Assembly: GCA_021781655.1 (NCBI GenBank)
Contig: JAJXWJ010000002.1
Coordinates: forward strand, 46,029 to 110,028
Direction: 5' to 3'
DNA length: 64,000 nucleotides
From: Bacillota bacterium
GTDB taxonomy: Bacteria > Bacillota > Clostridia > Clostridiales > Clostridiaceae
In this document: piece after piece, positions 44,085-53,670 of the stretch
How positions within the stretch are numbered: position 1 is the first letter of the stretch
Layout of the letters: every line of letters begins with the position of its first letter
Position numbers and translations under genes: made by a program
Notes under the pieces: generated by a model
Seen by the model: only the letters and a program-made list of their open reading frames with translations
Told to the model about the DNA's origin: nothing
Database searches by the model: none

Positions 44085-46190
44085 TTGAAAAATATTAAGA
44101 TAAAGATTGATGGTAAAGAAATTGAAACAGTAGAAGGTAAGAATATATTAGACTTAGCTTTAGAGTCCGGAATTTATATTCCGCATATATGCCATCATCC
44201 AGATTTACCTGAATTAGGTGCTTGTAGACTTTGTATTGTAGAATTTGAAGGAAAGATTTTAACAAGCTGTACTTTAAAAGCCCAAGATGGTATGGAGATA
44301 GTTACAAAGAATGAAAAAATAAATAAAAAACGTCAATTAGCAATGGAATTAATTTTAGCTGCTCATCCAGAAGAATGTTCTACTTGCCCTAAATATGGAA
44401 AGTGTGAATTGCAAACTTTAATGCAGTATTTAGGAGTTAGTCCAGAAAGACTTAGGAGAAGAGTGAAATCGTTTGCTGTTAATTCTTCAAATCCTTTATT
44501 CGATCATGATATGACACGATGTATTTTGTGTGGTCGTTGTGTAAGAGTATGCCAAAAGGTAAGAGGAGTAGAAGTTCTTGATTATGAAAAGAAAGGCAAT
44601 GAAGTGTATATTGGAACTTCTCTTAACAAGATTTTAATAGATGCCGATTGTAGATTTTGTGGTGCTTGTGCAGAGGTTTGCCCAACAGGTGCCATTAGAG
44701 ATAAAAAAGAATTGATTGATTTAAGTAAACCAAAAGAAGTTTCATTAGTTCCTTGTAAGAATATATGTCCAGCAGGAACAAACATTCCAAGATATATAAG
44801 GTTTGTTAAGGAAGGCAAATATGATGAGGCTACAGCAGTAATAAGGGAAAAACTTCCTATTCCTAAAATTTTAGGACATATATGCAGTCATCCATGTGAA
44901 GCTGGGTGCAGAAGAAGTGAAGTAAATGAACCAATATCGATTAGAAACATAAAGCTTTATGCAGTTGAACATGATAAAGAACAAATATGGAAAGCTAAAA
45001 GAAAACTAAATTCTAATAGCGGAAAAAAAGTATCGGTAATTGGAGCAGGACCAACAGGACTTACTGCAGCCTATTATTTAAAAAAGCAGGGGCATGAGGT
45101 TACTATTTATGAAGCTATGCCTTACGCTGGAGGAATGACAAGAGTAGGTATTCCGGAATATAGACTTCCAAGAGATGTAATACAAGAAGAAGTGGATATG
45201 ATTACAGATATTGGTGTGAAGCTTATTACAAATAAGAAGATAAAAAATTATGAACAATTGTTAAAGGATGGACAAGATGCTGTTTTAGTAGCTATAGGTT
45301 CACATAAAGGAGTGCGTCTTCCTATAGAAGGAAATGATTTAAAAGGCGTATATCTAAATACAGATTTTTTAAGAAAAACTAGTTTAAACGAAAAAATACA
45401 ATTAGGAGATAAATTAATAGTACTTGGAGGAGGTAATGTTGCTTTTGATTGTGCACGCTCTGCAGTTAGATTAGGGGTTAAAGAGGTTCATCTTGCATGT
45501 CTTGAAGATGAAAGTACAATTCCTGGTTCAGAGGAAGAAGTCAAAGCAGCAGAAGAAGAAGGAATTAAAATTCATTACGCTAAATCTTTTTCTAAAATAA
45601 TTGGAATTAATGGAAGTGTTTCTGGAATAGAAATAGTTGATGTAGAGTCCATGAGCTTTGATGAAAATAAAAGGCTTAATATTAAATTAATAGAGGGTTC
45701 AAATCATACTTTAGAAATTGATAATGTCATCTTTGCTACTGGGCAAAGGCCGGACCTTTCTGAAGAAGATGGTTTTACACTTGGAAGAGGAAATACAATA
45801 GTTGTAAATGATAAGCTTGAAACTAATATAAAGGGAATATTTGCTGCTGGTGATGTTATTTATGGAACTAATTCAGTTATTAAAGCGGTAGCATCTGGAA
45901 GAGAAGCAGCTACAGCTATTGATAAATTTTTGGGGGGAGATGGAGAAATAAATGAGGTACTAGCTCCAAAGGATGTACAAGAGGATTATATTGGAAAAAT
46001 AAAAAGTTTTGGATATAAAAATAGAATTTTGCCTAAAGTGGTTGATATTAATACTCGTAAATGTAATTTTGATTCTGCAGAAAATGGTTTTAGCTGTGAA
46101 GAGGCTACAGAAGAAAGTAGTAGATGTTTAATGTGTGATTTACGTCTTAAATTAGCAAAACCAAGAACATGGAATGATTATACAGAATAA
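44085..46190 (+). CDS. NuoG-type ferredoxin domain fused to GltD-like oxidoreductase (second module)
   Basis: A 701-residue paralogue of the protein at 27478, with the same order: [2Fe-2S] ferredoxin (Cys36, 47, 50, 62), the NuoG-type HPEECSTCPKYGKCELQ segment, two [4Fe-4S] motifs (CILCGRCVRVC, CRFCGACAEVC), then a GltD/NfnB-like part with VIGAGPTGLTAA and VLGGGNVAFD. Expected to oxidise NAD(P)H and feed a partner enzyme. TTG start after TTGGAGGG; no ATG fits in frame nearby. The NuoF-like gene follows 19 bases downstream. Both copies are intact, which suggests each serves its own reductase set. Confidence 0.87.
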   Translation: MKNIKIKIDGKEIETVEGKNILDLALESGIYIPHICHHPDLPELGACRLCIVEFEGKILTSCTLKAQDGMEIVTKNEKINKKRQLAMELILAAHPEECSTCPKYGKCELQTLMQYLGVSPERLRRRVKSFAVNSSNPLFDHDMTRCILCGRCVRVCQKVRGVEVLDYEKKGNEVYIGTSLNKILIDADCRFCGACAEVCPTGAIRDKKELIDLSKPKEVSLVPCKNICPAGTNIPRYIRFVKEGKYDEATAVIREKLPIPKILGHICSHPCEAGCRRSEVNEPISIRNIKLYAVEHDKEQIWKAKRKLNSNSGKKVSVIGAGPTGLTAAYYLKKQGHEVTIYEAMPYAGGMTRVGIPEYRLPRDVIQEEVDMITDIGVKLITNKKIKNYEQLLKDGQDAVLVAIGSHKGVRLPIEGNDLKGVYLNTDFLRKTSLNEKIQLGDKLIVLGGGNVAFDCARSAVRLGVKEVHLACLEDESTIPGSEEEVKAAEEEGIKIHYAKSFSKIIGINGSVSGIEIVDVESMSFDENKRLNIKLIEGSNHTLEIDNVIFATGQRPDLSEEDGFTLGRGNTIVVNDKLETNIKGIFAAGDVIYGTNSVIKAVASGREAATAIDKFLGGDGEINEVLAPKDVQEDYIGKIKSFGYKNRILPKVVDINTRKCNFDSAENGFSCEEATEESSRCLMCDLRLKLAKPRTWNDYTE

Positions 46191-46209
46191 GTTTGGGAGG
46201 TAACTAGTT

Positions 46210-47505
46210 ATGAGTATTAAACAAATATTAATGAGAAACTTTGATGATATAAATTTTGAATATAAAGGACTCAATGTAGCTAAAAGCATGTCTAAATTGG
46301 AGGCAATAAATCTTCTAAAGAAAACAAATTTGGTTGAGAGTGGTTACTATTATGAGAAGATTTGGGAAAAGTATGATGATATAAAGGATTGTAAAATTAA
46401 TAATATAGTAGTTGGTTTTAATAATAATGATGATAGATTTGTTCAGATGTGTATTTTAGAAAAAGATGCTTTCAGTATTTTTGAAGGTATGGCAATCGTG
46501 GGAGAAATATTAGAAGTTTCAAAAGGTACATTATATATTCCAAAAGAAAAAGATAGCATAATAGAAACTTTAGAAAGAAAATTAAAGGAAGCAGATTTAC
46601 AAGGCTTTAAAATTGAAATTATTGTTGGAAAAATAGATTCAAGAGAGTTAGGCGAAGAAATTTTAGTTCATCATGTGGAAACAGCAGCAGCAATTTCTGC
46701 AATGTTTAATCTTGGAGAACAATTTGTACAAACTAAGATTATAGCTGTAGATGGTTCAGTTGAAAAGCCAGGCATTTCTGAAGTTATAATTGATAGTAAT
46801 ATTAAAGAGATAATTGATAATATAGCTGGTGGCGCAAAAGGAAATATAAAAGCAATTGTTTTAGGTGGAAAAACGGGAAGGTGCATAACTGAAGAAGATG
46901 CAGAAACAGGAAGTTTTTTAGGTTTTGGAATTAATGAAATAAATGTACTTAGTAGTGAGAGTTGCATTGTAGATTTTGCCAAACAAGGAATAACAAAAGT
47001 ATATGAAAATACATGTGGTAAATGTACTTTTTGCAGAGAAGGAGCATATCAGCTAAGTCAAATACTATCAGATGCAGTAGAAGGAAGAGGAAAAAGTGAA
47101 GATATTGAGCTTATGGAAGAAATTGCAGATGAGATGGCTGAAGAAACAAATTGCAGTTTTGGATTAACAGCATCAGAATTTGTAAGAACATCTTTAAAGT
47201 TATTTAAAAGTGAGTATGAATCTCATATAAAAAGAAAAAATTGTCCAACAGGATATTGCAAGGCTTTCTCAATAATAGCTATAAAAGGAGATTTGTGTGA
47301 TAGCTGTGGTGAATGCATGGATGTATGTGAATATGATGCAATTGAAGGCAAAAAGAAATATATTCATATGATAGATGAATTTGAATGTACAAAATGTGGT
47401 AAATGTATCGAGGTATGTCCAAACAATGCAATTGTTAAAATTGCAGCAAATAAATCAGTGGGACCAGATAAGTTGACTCCAGTTGGAAAGTGGAAAAAGA
47501 GATAA
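46210..47505 (+). CDS. NuoF-like iron-sulfur protein with degenerate NADH/FMN site (second module)
   Basis: A 431-residue protein covering more of NuoF than its paralogue at 29584. The N-terminal segment aligns with the FMN/NADH domain (ILEKDAFSIFEGMAI) but lacks the GRGGAGFPTG glycine-rich loop and the CGEE signature. The SLBB domain (AVDGSVEKPGI) and N3 cluster motif (Cys269, Cys272, Cys275 in CGKCTFCREG, with a later Cys) are intact. Two C-terminal ferredoxin motifs follow (CDSCGECMDVC, CTKCGKCIEVC). It probably relays electrons rather than binding NADH. Start ATG after GGGAGG. Pairs with the gene just upstream. Confidence 0.82.
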   Translation: MSIKQILMRNFDDINFEYKGLNVAKSMSKLEAINLLKKTNLVESGYYYEKIWEKYDDIKDCKINNIVVGFNNNDDRFVQMCILEKDAFSIFEGMAIVGEILEVSKGTLYIPKEKDSIIETLERKLKEADLQGFKIEIIVGKIDSRELGEEILVHHVETAAAISAMFNLGEQFVQTKIIAVDGSVEKPGISEVIIDSNIKEIIDNIAGGAKGNIKAIVLGGKTGRCITEEDAETGSFLGFGINEINVLSSESCIVDFAKQGITKVYENTCGKCTFCREGAYQLSQILSDAVEGRGKSEDIELMEEIADEMAEETNCSFGLTASEFVRTSLKLFKSEYESHIKRKNCPTGYCKAFSIIAIKGDLCDSCGECMDVCEYDAIEGKKKYIHMIDEFECTKCGKCIEVCPNNAIVKIAANKSVGPDKLTPVGKWKKR

Positions 47506-47574
47506 AGATTTTTAAAAATAAATTAGATAGGAAATTAATATCCTATTTATATATAAATAAAGGAGAGTATGAAA

Positions 47575-48528
47575 ATGAAAGTATTAGGATTATCTTTTGG
47601 TAGAAAAATGAAATGTGGCGAAATAATGGTTAAGGAAGCTTTGTTTAAAGCTAAAGAAGCAGGTGCAGATGTAAGATTTATCAATACAGTAGATATGAAC
47701 ATACAGCATTGTAAAGGTTGTGGCGCTTGTAGTGCTGCAAGAGATCGCGGTAAGGAAGTAAAATGTATAATTAAAGATGATTATGAAATTCTAGAACAGG
47801 CAGTGCTAGATGCAGATGCAATCGTTATTGCAGCTCCAGTATATGCTATTGCTCCAGTAGGTCAATTTAAAAACTTTATAGATCGTTTTGGACCATCACG
47901 TGATAGAGCAGCACTTTTAGCTGAACAAGACAAGAGAAAAAAAGAAGGAAAACCTCTTTTAGATGAAAGAAACTTTAAAGATAGATATGTAGGTTATATT
48001 TCAGTTGGTGGAGCGAGTACTCAAAACTGGGTTTCTCTAGGTTTACCATCAATGCATATATTCGGCTTCTCATTAAAAATGAAGGTTGTTGGACAAGTTG
48101 ATGCATATGATCAAGGAAGAAAAGCAAATCCGTTATTTGATGAGGAATTAATGAAACAAGTTGGAGAATTAGGAAAAAGAGTTACTGAAGCAGTTGGAAA
48201 GCCATATGATGAAGTTGAATGGTTTGGAGAAGAAGGTACTTGTACAGTATGCCATAACAACTTAATTACAGTAGGCAAATCAACAACTGTAGAGTGCCCG
48301 GTATGTGGGATAAAAGGTAAGTTAAGTATAGTTGATGATGAAATCAAAGTAGAATTCAGTGAAAAAGAGCAAAAGAGAGCTAGAAATACTGATATAGGTT
48401 TACAAGAGCATTATGAAGAGATTCAAGGGATGATTGAAGTTTGTGTACCTAAATTAATGGCTGCTAAGGATACATTACCAAAGATGCTTGAAAAATATAA
48501 AAATTTTGAAGAAGAAATAAATAAATAA
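47575..48528 (+). CDS. flavodoxin-like NAD(P)H-dependent reductase with Cys cluster and zinc ribbon (third paralogue)
   Basis: A 317-residue protein closely resembling the gene at 23085: VLGLSFGRKMKCGE, CKGCGAC with a further Cys downstream, AAPVYAIAPVGQFK, and the paired CxxC motifs (CTVC, CPVCG) of a zinc-ribbon-like tail. An ATG at 47569 is in frame but sits too near AAAGGAG; 47575 is preferred. A small palindrome (ATAGGA / TCCTAT) lies between it and the NuoF-like gene. The second module thus repeats the pairing of NuoG/GltD, NuoF-like and flavodoxin-like proteins, suggesting a working redox unit. Its final acceptor is not known. Confidence 0.77.
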   Translation: MKVLGLSFGRKMKCGEIMVKEALFKAKEAGADVRFINTVDMNIQHCKGCGACSAARDRGKEVKCIIKDDYEILEQAVLDADAIVIAAPVYAIAPVGQFKNFIDRFGPSRDRAALLAEQDKRKKEGKPLLDERNFKDRYVGYISVGGASTQNWVSLGLPSMHIFGFSLKMKVVGQVDAYDQGRKANPLFDEELMKQVGELGKRVTEAVGKPYDEVEWFGEEGTCTVCHNNLITVGKSTTVECPVCGIKGKLSIVDDEIKVEFSEKEQKRARNTDIGLQEHYEEIQGMIEVCVPKLMAAKDTLPKMLEKYKNFEEEINK

Positions 48529-48543
48529 ATTGATCCTAAAAAT

Positions 48544-48577
48544 AAAGGTATATATGTTATACCTTTAATTTTTTTTA
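48544..48577 (+). terminator. terminator after the third flavodoxin-like gene
   Basis: AAAGGTAT / ATACCTTT stem with a 7-base loop and T-run. Confidence 0.8.
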
Positions 48578-48675
48578 AGTGATGTATAGGTATGTTGTAA
48601 AAGTATTTATGAAAATATTAATGAAAATTACTGAAAATAATTAATGATTTTTTGAAAAAATGCTTGAAAATATCA

Positions 48676-48689
48676 TGAAAACGATATAT
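48676..48689 (+). promoter_or_regulatory. LacI-type operator before the Gfo/Idh operon
   Basis: TGAAAACGATATAT differs by one base from the site at 41198-41211; it lies 55 bases before the start of the four-gene operon 48744-53617. Confidence 0.5.
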
Positions 48690-48743
48690 AATTAGTTTAT
48701 AAGATAATTGTATAGTTTTTTTAAAATTAAGGAGGTTTAGGAA

Positions 48744-49805
48744 ATGAAAATTAAGTTTGGAATTATTGGCTTTGGATTTATGGGGCATATACACGAAAAA
48801 ACTTTAAATTCAATTAAAAATGCAGAAGTAGTTGCATTATGTGATATAGAAGAAAACAAAATGAAAGATGCAATTAATAAAAATATTATTAAAACTACAA
48901 GTGTTGATGAAATTGTAAATATAAAAGAAATCGATACTGTAATAATTTCTGTAAATAATCATTTTCATAAAGAGGTTGTAATTAAGGCTGCAGAGAAAGG
49001 CAAAAATATTATTTGTGAAAAACCAGCAGCTATGAGTGTTAAAGAATTTGATGAAATGACTGAAGAAGTTAAAAAAGCTGGAGTGAAATTTACCGTGCAT
49101 CAGCAAAGAAGATTTGATGTAGATTTTAGAACAGCAAAAGAAGTGTTTGATCAAAAGTCTTTAGGAAACGTATACACCATTCAATCTAAGCTTTATGGAA
49201 TAAACGGAAATATGCATGATTGGCATGTTTATAAAAAATATGGTGGCGGAATGTTATACGATTGGGGAGTGCATTTAATCGATCAAATGCTATTCATGGT
49301 TGATAGTAAAATAAAAACTATATTTGCTGATTTAAGAAATGTAATAAATGAAGAAGTGGATGATTATTTCAAAGTACTATTAAAGTTCGAAAATGGAATA
49401 ACAGCAGAAATCGAACTTGGAACATATTTTTTAGCTGATAAGCCAAAGTGGTTTGAAAGACATTGGTTTATAGGCGGAGATAAAGGAACTATGTATTCTG
49501 ATGGTTTTGAACCAGAAGGAAAAATTGCAAGAACTACAAGGCTCCTCCAAAATGTACCTGGAAAGACCACAATGACCGCATCAGGTCCAACTCGTTCCTT
49601 TGGTCCACCTGCTGAAGGTGTGTTGATAACTGAAGACTTACCAAAGGTAAATTTTGAGCACATTATGTTTTTTGAAAATTATTTGAATGCCCTAGAAGGT
49701 AAAGAAGAACTTTTAGTTAAAATACCAGAAGTTAGAAGGGTGCTAGCAGTAATGGAAGCTATAAGAGAATCTGCTGAAAAAGGAAAATCAGTTGATTTTG
49801 AATAA
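48744..49805 (+). CDS. Gfo/Idh/MocA oxidoreductase (353-residue type, second module)
   Basis: A 353-residue dehydrogenase, nearly the same as the gene at 21992 (same length, most positions identical, including ADKPKWFERHWFIGGDKG). Rossmann motif GFGFMGHIHE and EKPAAM are intact. Probably a keto-sugar oxidoreductase. It heads an operon with a DgpA-like enzyme, a flavoprotein and an MFS carrier; AAGGAGG precedes the ATG. The near-identity points to duplication or recent exchange between modules, with both copies kept under different control (24-bp element for copy 1, LacI-type site here). Confidence 0.83.
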   Translation: MKIKFGIIGFGFMGHIHEKTLNSIKNAEVVALCDIEENKMKDAINKNIIKTTSVDEIVNIKEIDTVIISVNNHFHKEVVIKAAEKGKNIICEKPAAMSVKEFDEMTEEVKKAGVKFTVHQQRRFDVDFRTAKEVFDQKSLGNVYTIQSKLYGINGNMHDWHVYKKYGGGMLYDWGVHLIDQMLFMVDSKIKTIFADLRNVINEEVDDYFKVLLKFENGITAEIELGTYFLADKPKWFERHWFIGGDKGTMYSDGFEPEGKIARTTRLLQNVPGKTTMTASGPTRSFGPPAEGVLITEDLPKVNFEHIMFFENYLNALEGKEELLVKIPEVRRVLAVMEAIRESAEKGKSVDFE

Positions 49806-49838
49806 ATAAAACTTTATAAATTAAAAGGAGAATGAACT

Positions 49839-50951
49839 ATGAAAAATGGAAAAGTACAAATCGGTATAATCGGATGTGGAGGTATAGCTAACAACAAGCA
49901 CTTTCCTTCATTAAAAGCATGCGCTGATCAAAATGAAATCATTGCATTTTGCGATATAATAGAAGAAAGAGCAGTAAAAGCAGCAAAGGAATTTGGAACA
50001 AAGGACGCTAAAGTATATACAGACTACAATGAACTACTTAAAAATCCAGATATAGATTTAGTGCATGTATTAACGCCTAATGTGGCCCACTGCCCAATAA
50101 CAGTAGCAGCTTTTAAAGCAGGAAAACACGTACTATGTGAAAAACCAATGGCTCATAACTCAAGTGATGCAAAGAAAATGATAGATGCTTGGAAAGCTTC
50201 AGGAAAGAAATTCACTATAGGATATCAAAACCGTTTCAGAGAAGAAGTTTTAGCTTTACACAAATCTTGTGAACAAGATGAATTAGGAGAAATCTACTTT
50301 GCAAAAGCTCATGCAGTTAGAAGAAGAGCAGTACCAACTTGGGGAGTATTTCCTAACAAAGCTTTACAAGGCGGTGGACCATTAATAGATATCGGAACAC
50401 ATGCACTTGATATTACACTTTGGATGATGAATAATTACAAGCCAGTTTCAGTTTCTGGCTCCGTATTTTATAAGTTAGGAAGAGATGAACACGGTCCTGA
50501 AGGAAATGTATTCGGACCTTGGGACCCAAAAACTTTCGAAGTAGAAGATTCTGCTTTCGGATTAGTTAAATTTGAAAATGGAGCGACCATATTCTTAGAA
50601 GCATCCTGGGCTCTAAATGTAGATAAATCAAAAGAAGCATGCACAACCTTATGTGGAACAAAAGCAGGTGCTCACATAAATTCAGGTGGAAGCTACAAGA
50701 CAAATGAACTTGTTTATAATAAAGCTAAAAATGGACTTCTTATGGAAGAAACAATTTCTCCAGCTGGAGTTGTAGCTTATTTTGAAGGAGCAGGTTCTGC
50801 AGAAGGTGTAACAGAAGCAAAACAATGGCTAGATGCTATAATCAATGATAAACAGCCGCTTGTTAAGCCAGAACAAGCATTTGTAGTTACACAAATTCTA
50901 GAAGCTATATACAAATCAGCTGAAACAGGAAAAGAAGTTTATTTTAACTAA
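49839..50951 (+). CDS. Gfo/Idh/MocA oxidoreductase, DgpA-like (second module)
   Basis: A 370-residue paralogue of the gene at 16310: GIIGCGGIANNKHFPS, EKPMA with Lys102, and GGPLIDIGTHALDIT. By analogy it oxidises a glycoside or sugar at C3. The second module has no deglycosidase subunits, so either it shares those at 19510-20821 or its substrate is cleaved by another enzyme. AAAAGGAG precedes the ATG. It is the second gene of the operon, 33 bases after the 353-residue enzyme and 34 bases before the flavoprotein. Confidence 0.82.
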   Translation: MKNGKVQIGIIGCGGIANNKHFPSLKACADQNEIIAFCDIIEERAVKAAKEFGTKDAKVYTDYNELLKNPDIDLVHVLTPNVAHCPITVAAFKAGKHVLCEKPMAHNSSDAKKMIDAWKASGKKFTIGYQNRFREEVLALHKSCEQDELGEIYFAKAHAVRRRAVPTWGVFPNKALQGGGPLIDIGTHALDITLWMMNNYKPVSVSGSVFYKLGRDEHGPEGNVFGPWDPKTFEVEDSAFGLVKFENGATIFLEASWALNVDKSKEACTTLCGTKAGAHINSGGSYKTNELVYNKAKNGLLMEETISPAGVVAYFEGAGSAEGVTEAKQWLDAIINDKQPLVKPEQAFVVTQILEAIYKSAETGKEVYFN

Positions 50952-50985
50952 AATAAATATTGTGGCAATAAGAGGAGGAATAGGT

Positions 50986-52434
50986 ATGAAGGAATTAAAT
51001 AGCGACGTAGTAGTAGTAGCAGCAGGTCCTGCAGGTCTTGCAGCGGCAATTTCAGCAGCAGAAAGCAACTTGTCTGTTATCGTATTTGAAAAATCTATGA
51101 ATACTGGTGGAGCAGCAAACATGGGTATGGGTCCTCTTGGACTAGATACAAGTGTTCAAAGAAAAGAGTTATCTACAGTAGATAAAAATAGAGCTTTTGA
51201 TATGTTCATGAATTATACTCACTGGAGAGTAGATGCAAATCTAGTTAAGAAATACTTTGATAAGTCAGCAGATACGATAGATTGGCTTCAGGATATGGGA
51301 GTTGAATTTTACAAGGCTTCAAGATATTTTCCGGGCTCAGAAGCAACTTGGCATATTGTTAAGCCTGAATCAGGAAATCCAGGACCAAGGGCTGCTTCTA
51401 CTATGATTAAAAGAATGACTGAAAGAGCAACAGAATTAGGAGTACAATTTTATTTTGAAACACCTGGAAAGAAGCTCATTAAAGAGGATGGTAAAATAGT
51501 TGGAGTAATCGCAGAAGGCAAGGATGGAGAAGAAATAAAGGTTAACTGCAAAGCGGTTATAATTGCTACTGGCGGTTTCGGAGACAATGCTGAATTGGTT
51601 AAACAAGTAACTGGTTATGAATATGGGAAAGATTTCTATGGCTTTAGAATTCCAGGCTTAGTTGGAGATGGAATTAGAATGGCGAGAGAAGTTGGAGCTG
51701 GAAAGACTGATGTAAACATGGAGCTAGCGACTTCGCTTTCAGGAGAAAATCTTACACCACAAATTCTAGCAGCCTTCAATCAACCAAATTTATTAGTTAA
51801 TCTAGAAGGAGAGCGTTTCTTTAACGAGCAATATTTTGAAAACAGCACCTTTGCTGCTAATGCTATAAATATACAAAAAGACAGATGTGCTTTTATGATT
51901 ATCGATGAGTCTATAAAGAGAACTTATTTGAAAAAAGGTGTAGATGTAATGAGCATGGTTCTTCATCAAGAAGAAATAGATGGTTTTGATGAACATATGG
52001 AAAATGCTATTGCAGCTGGAAATCCAAATGTATTTGTAGCAGATTCTATAGAAGAATTAGCAGAAAAAACAGGAATTAACTGTGAAAAATTAATCGATAC
52101 TATAGATGAATACAATGATTTCTGTGATGGAAGAGATGAAGCCTTCGGAAAAGTAGCAAAATATATGAAACCACTTAAAAAAGCAAAATATTATGCTGCT
52201 AAATTCTTTCCTGGTGCATATGGTACTCTTGGTGGAATTAAAATAAATCATAACACAGAAGTTGTGACAGATAATTTTGAAGTAATAGATGGCTTGTATG
52301 CAGCTGGAACAGATACATGTACAATATATGGAGACAGCTACATGTTTATATTACCAGGAAATACTATGGGCTACGCATTGAACAGCGGAAGAATGGCTGG
52401 AGAAAATGCTGCAGACTATGTAGATTCGTTATAA
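50986..52434 (+). CDS. FAD-dependent oxidoreductase, fumarate-reductase-like (second module)
   Basis: A 482-residue soluble flavoprotein, paralogue of 25532. The dinucleotide motif is again VVAAGPAGLAAA (Ala for the first Gly), with FEKSMNTGGAANMGMGPLG and a C-terminal GLYAAGTDTCTIYGD. No FMN or haem domain. Likely reduces or oxidises an activated C-C bond in the aglycone. An in-frame GTG at 50962 precedes the AGAGGAGG ribosome site; the ATG at 50986 is the start. An MFS gene starts 7 bases after its stop. Confidence 0.8.
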   Translation: MKELNSDVVVVAAGPAGLAAAISAAESNLSVIVFEKSMNTGGAANMGMGPLGLDTSVQRKELSTVDKNRAFDMFMNYTHWRVDANLVKKYFDKSADTIDWLQDMGVEFYKASRYFPGSEATWHIVKPESGNPGPRAASTMIKRMTERATELGVQFYFETPGKKLIKEDGKIVGVIAEGKDGEEIKVNCKAVIIATGGFGDNAELVKQVTGYEYGKDFYGFRIPGLVGDGIRMAREVGAGKTDVNMELATSLSGENLTPQILAAFNQPNLLVNLEGERFFNEQYFENSTFAANAINIQKDRCAFMIIDESIKRTYLKKGVDVMSMVLHQEEIDGFDEHMENAIAAGNPNVFVADSIEELAEKTGINCEKLIDTIDEYNDFCDGRDEAFGKVAKYMKPLKKAKYYAAKFFPGAYGTLGGIKINHNTEVVTDNFEVIDGLYAAGTDTCTIYGDSYMFILPGNTMGYALNSGRMAGENAADYVDSL

Positions 52435-52441
52435 TAGTAAA

Positions 52442-53617
52442 ATGAACAGCACAGTAAATAAAACAAAAATTAAAGTATCAGTATTTAGTGTTGCCTTTGC
52501 ACTTGGATTAAACATTGCAGGGGTAGCACCTGTTCTTGGAGTCTTAAGCGAAGTATTTAAAAATCAAGGCTCTAATTTAGTTCAAATGCTTCAAACAGTA
52601 CCATATTTTTTATTAATGATAGTATCCATCGTCGTCGGTTGGCTAGTAACTAAAATACCGAAAAAAGATTTGCTGCTCTCAGGTTTATTGATTGTAGCGT
52701 TTATTGGAAGTGCTCCATTTATATTTAATAGCTTTTCATTTATTATGTTTTCAAGACTATTAGTTGGTTTAGGCTTTGGAATAATCTCTCCTTTGAATAC
52801 TGCTGTTATCAGTGAGTTTTTTGAAGGTGATGAGAGAGCAGGAATGATGGGTCTTCATGTAGCGGGTATGGGTATAGGAGCATTAGTGATAAATATTACA
52901 GGAGGGATAATAGGTAACATCGGATATAACTATTATTTTTTAATCCACCTCATTGCATTTTTTGCAGCAGTAATAGTATTATTGCAACTACCTAAAACAA
53001 AACCTGTCAGTGTAAATTCTAGCGAAAAATTAGAGTTAAATAGAAAAGTGTACGAGCTTTCTATAACTAGCTTTTTTCACACCATATTTATTACAGCATT
53101 TTTAACCAATATAGGAATACATGTGTTAAATAATATTAATGGTAATGCAGGACTTACAGGTATTATTACAGCTGTTAATGCAGGTTTTGCATTATTAATA
53201 GGCTTGAATTTCAGGAGAATATCTAGTTTATTAAAAAACAATACTTTACCAATTGCTATATCTTTAGCCGCAATTGGATATTTTATTATATCGATATTTC
53301 CAAATAATTTAGTAGTGATATTCATATGTAGTGCACTTTGTGGAGCTTCCTTAAGCTGCTTTATGGCACAGGCATCATTTATGATTTCAACTTCTGTTAG
53401 CAATGTGTCAATAGCCTTAGCCAACGGTGTTTTTGCAATGATCGGAGGTTTAGGTGGTTTGTTATCACCTATAGTTCTTAACCAAATAGCTGAAAAAGTT
53501 TTTGGAAAAGCTTCTACTAATTCTGTATTTTTAATTTGTGCTATTGGAATGACGATACTTTCAATATGTACTTATATCATAGTTATAGTTAGACAAAAAG
53601 AAGCTCAGTTAGTTTAA
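52442..53617 (+). CDS. MFS transporter (second module)
   Basis: A 391-residue membrane protein with about twelve hydrophobic segments and MFS features (SRLLVGLGFGIISPL in segment 4). No clear Shine-Dalgarno sequence is present; the start 7 bases after the flavoprotein stop suggests coupled translation. It resembles the MFS gene at 62705 in length and layout. It may export a phenolic end product or import an aromatic substrate. A strong bidirectional terminator follows, facing the OYE-type gene. Confidence 0.82.
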   Translation: MNSTVNKTKIKVSVFSVAFALGLNIAGVAPVLGVLSEVFKNQGSNLVQMLQTVPYFLLMIVSIVVGWLVTKIPKKDLLLSGLLIVAFIGSAPFIFNSFSFIMFSRLLVGLGFGIISPLNTAVISEFFEGDERAGMMGLHVAGMGIGALVINITGGIIGNIGYNYYFLIHLIAFFAAVIVLLQLPKTKPVSVNSSEKLELNRKVYELSITSFFHTIFITAFLTNIGIHVLNNINGNAGLTGIITAVNAGFALLIGLNFRRISSLLKNNTLPIAISLAAIGYFIISIFPNNLVVIFICSALCGASLSCFMAQASFMISTSVSNVSIALANGVFAMIGGLGGLLSPIVLNQIAEKVFGKASTNSVFLICAIGMTILSICTYIIVIVRQKEAQLV

Positions 53618-53670
53618 TCTGACATTTATAAATGAATCTATCCTCGTTGATTCATAGTAATTATAACATA

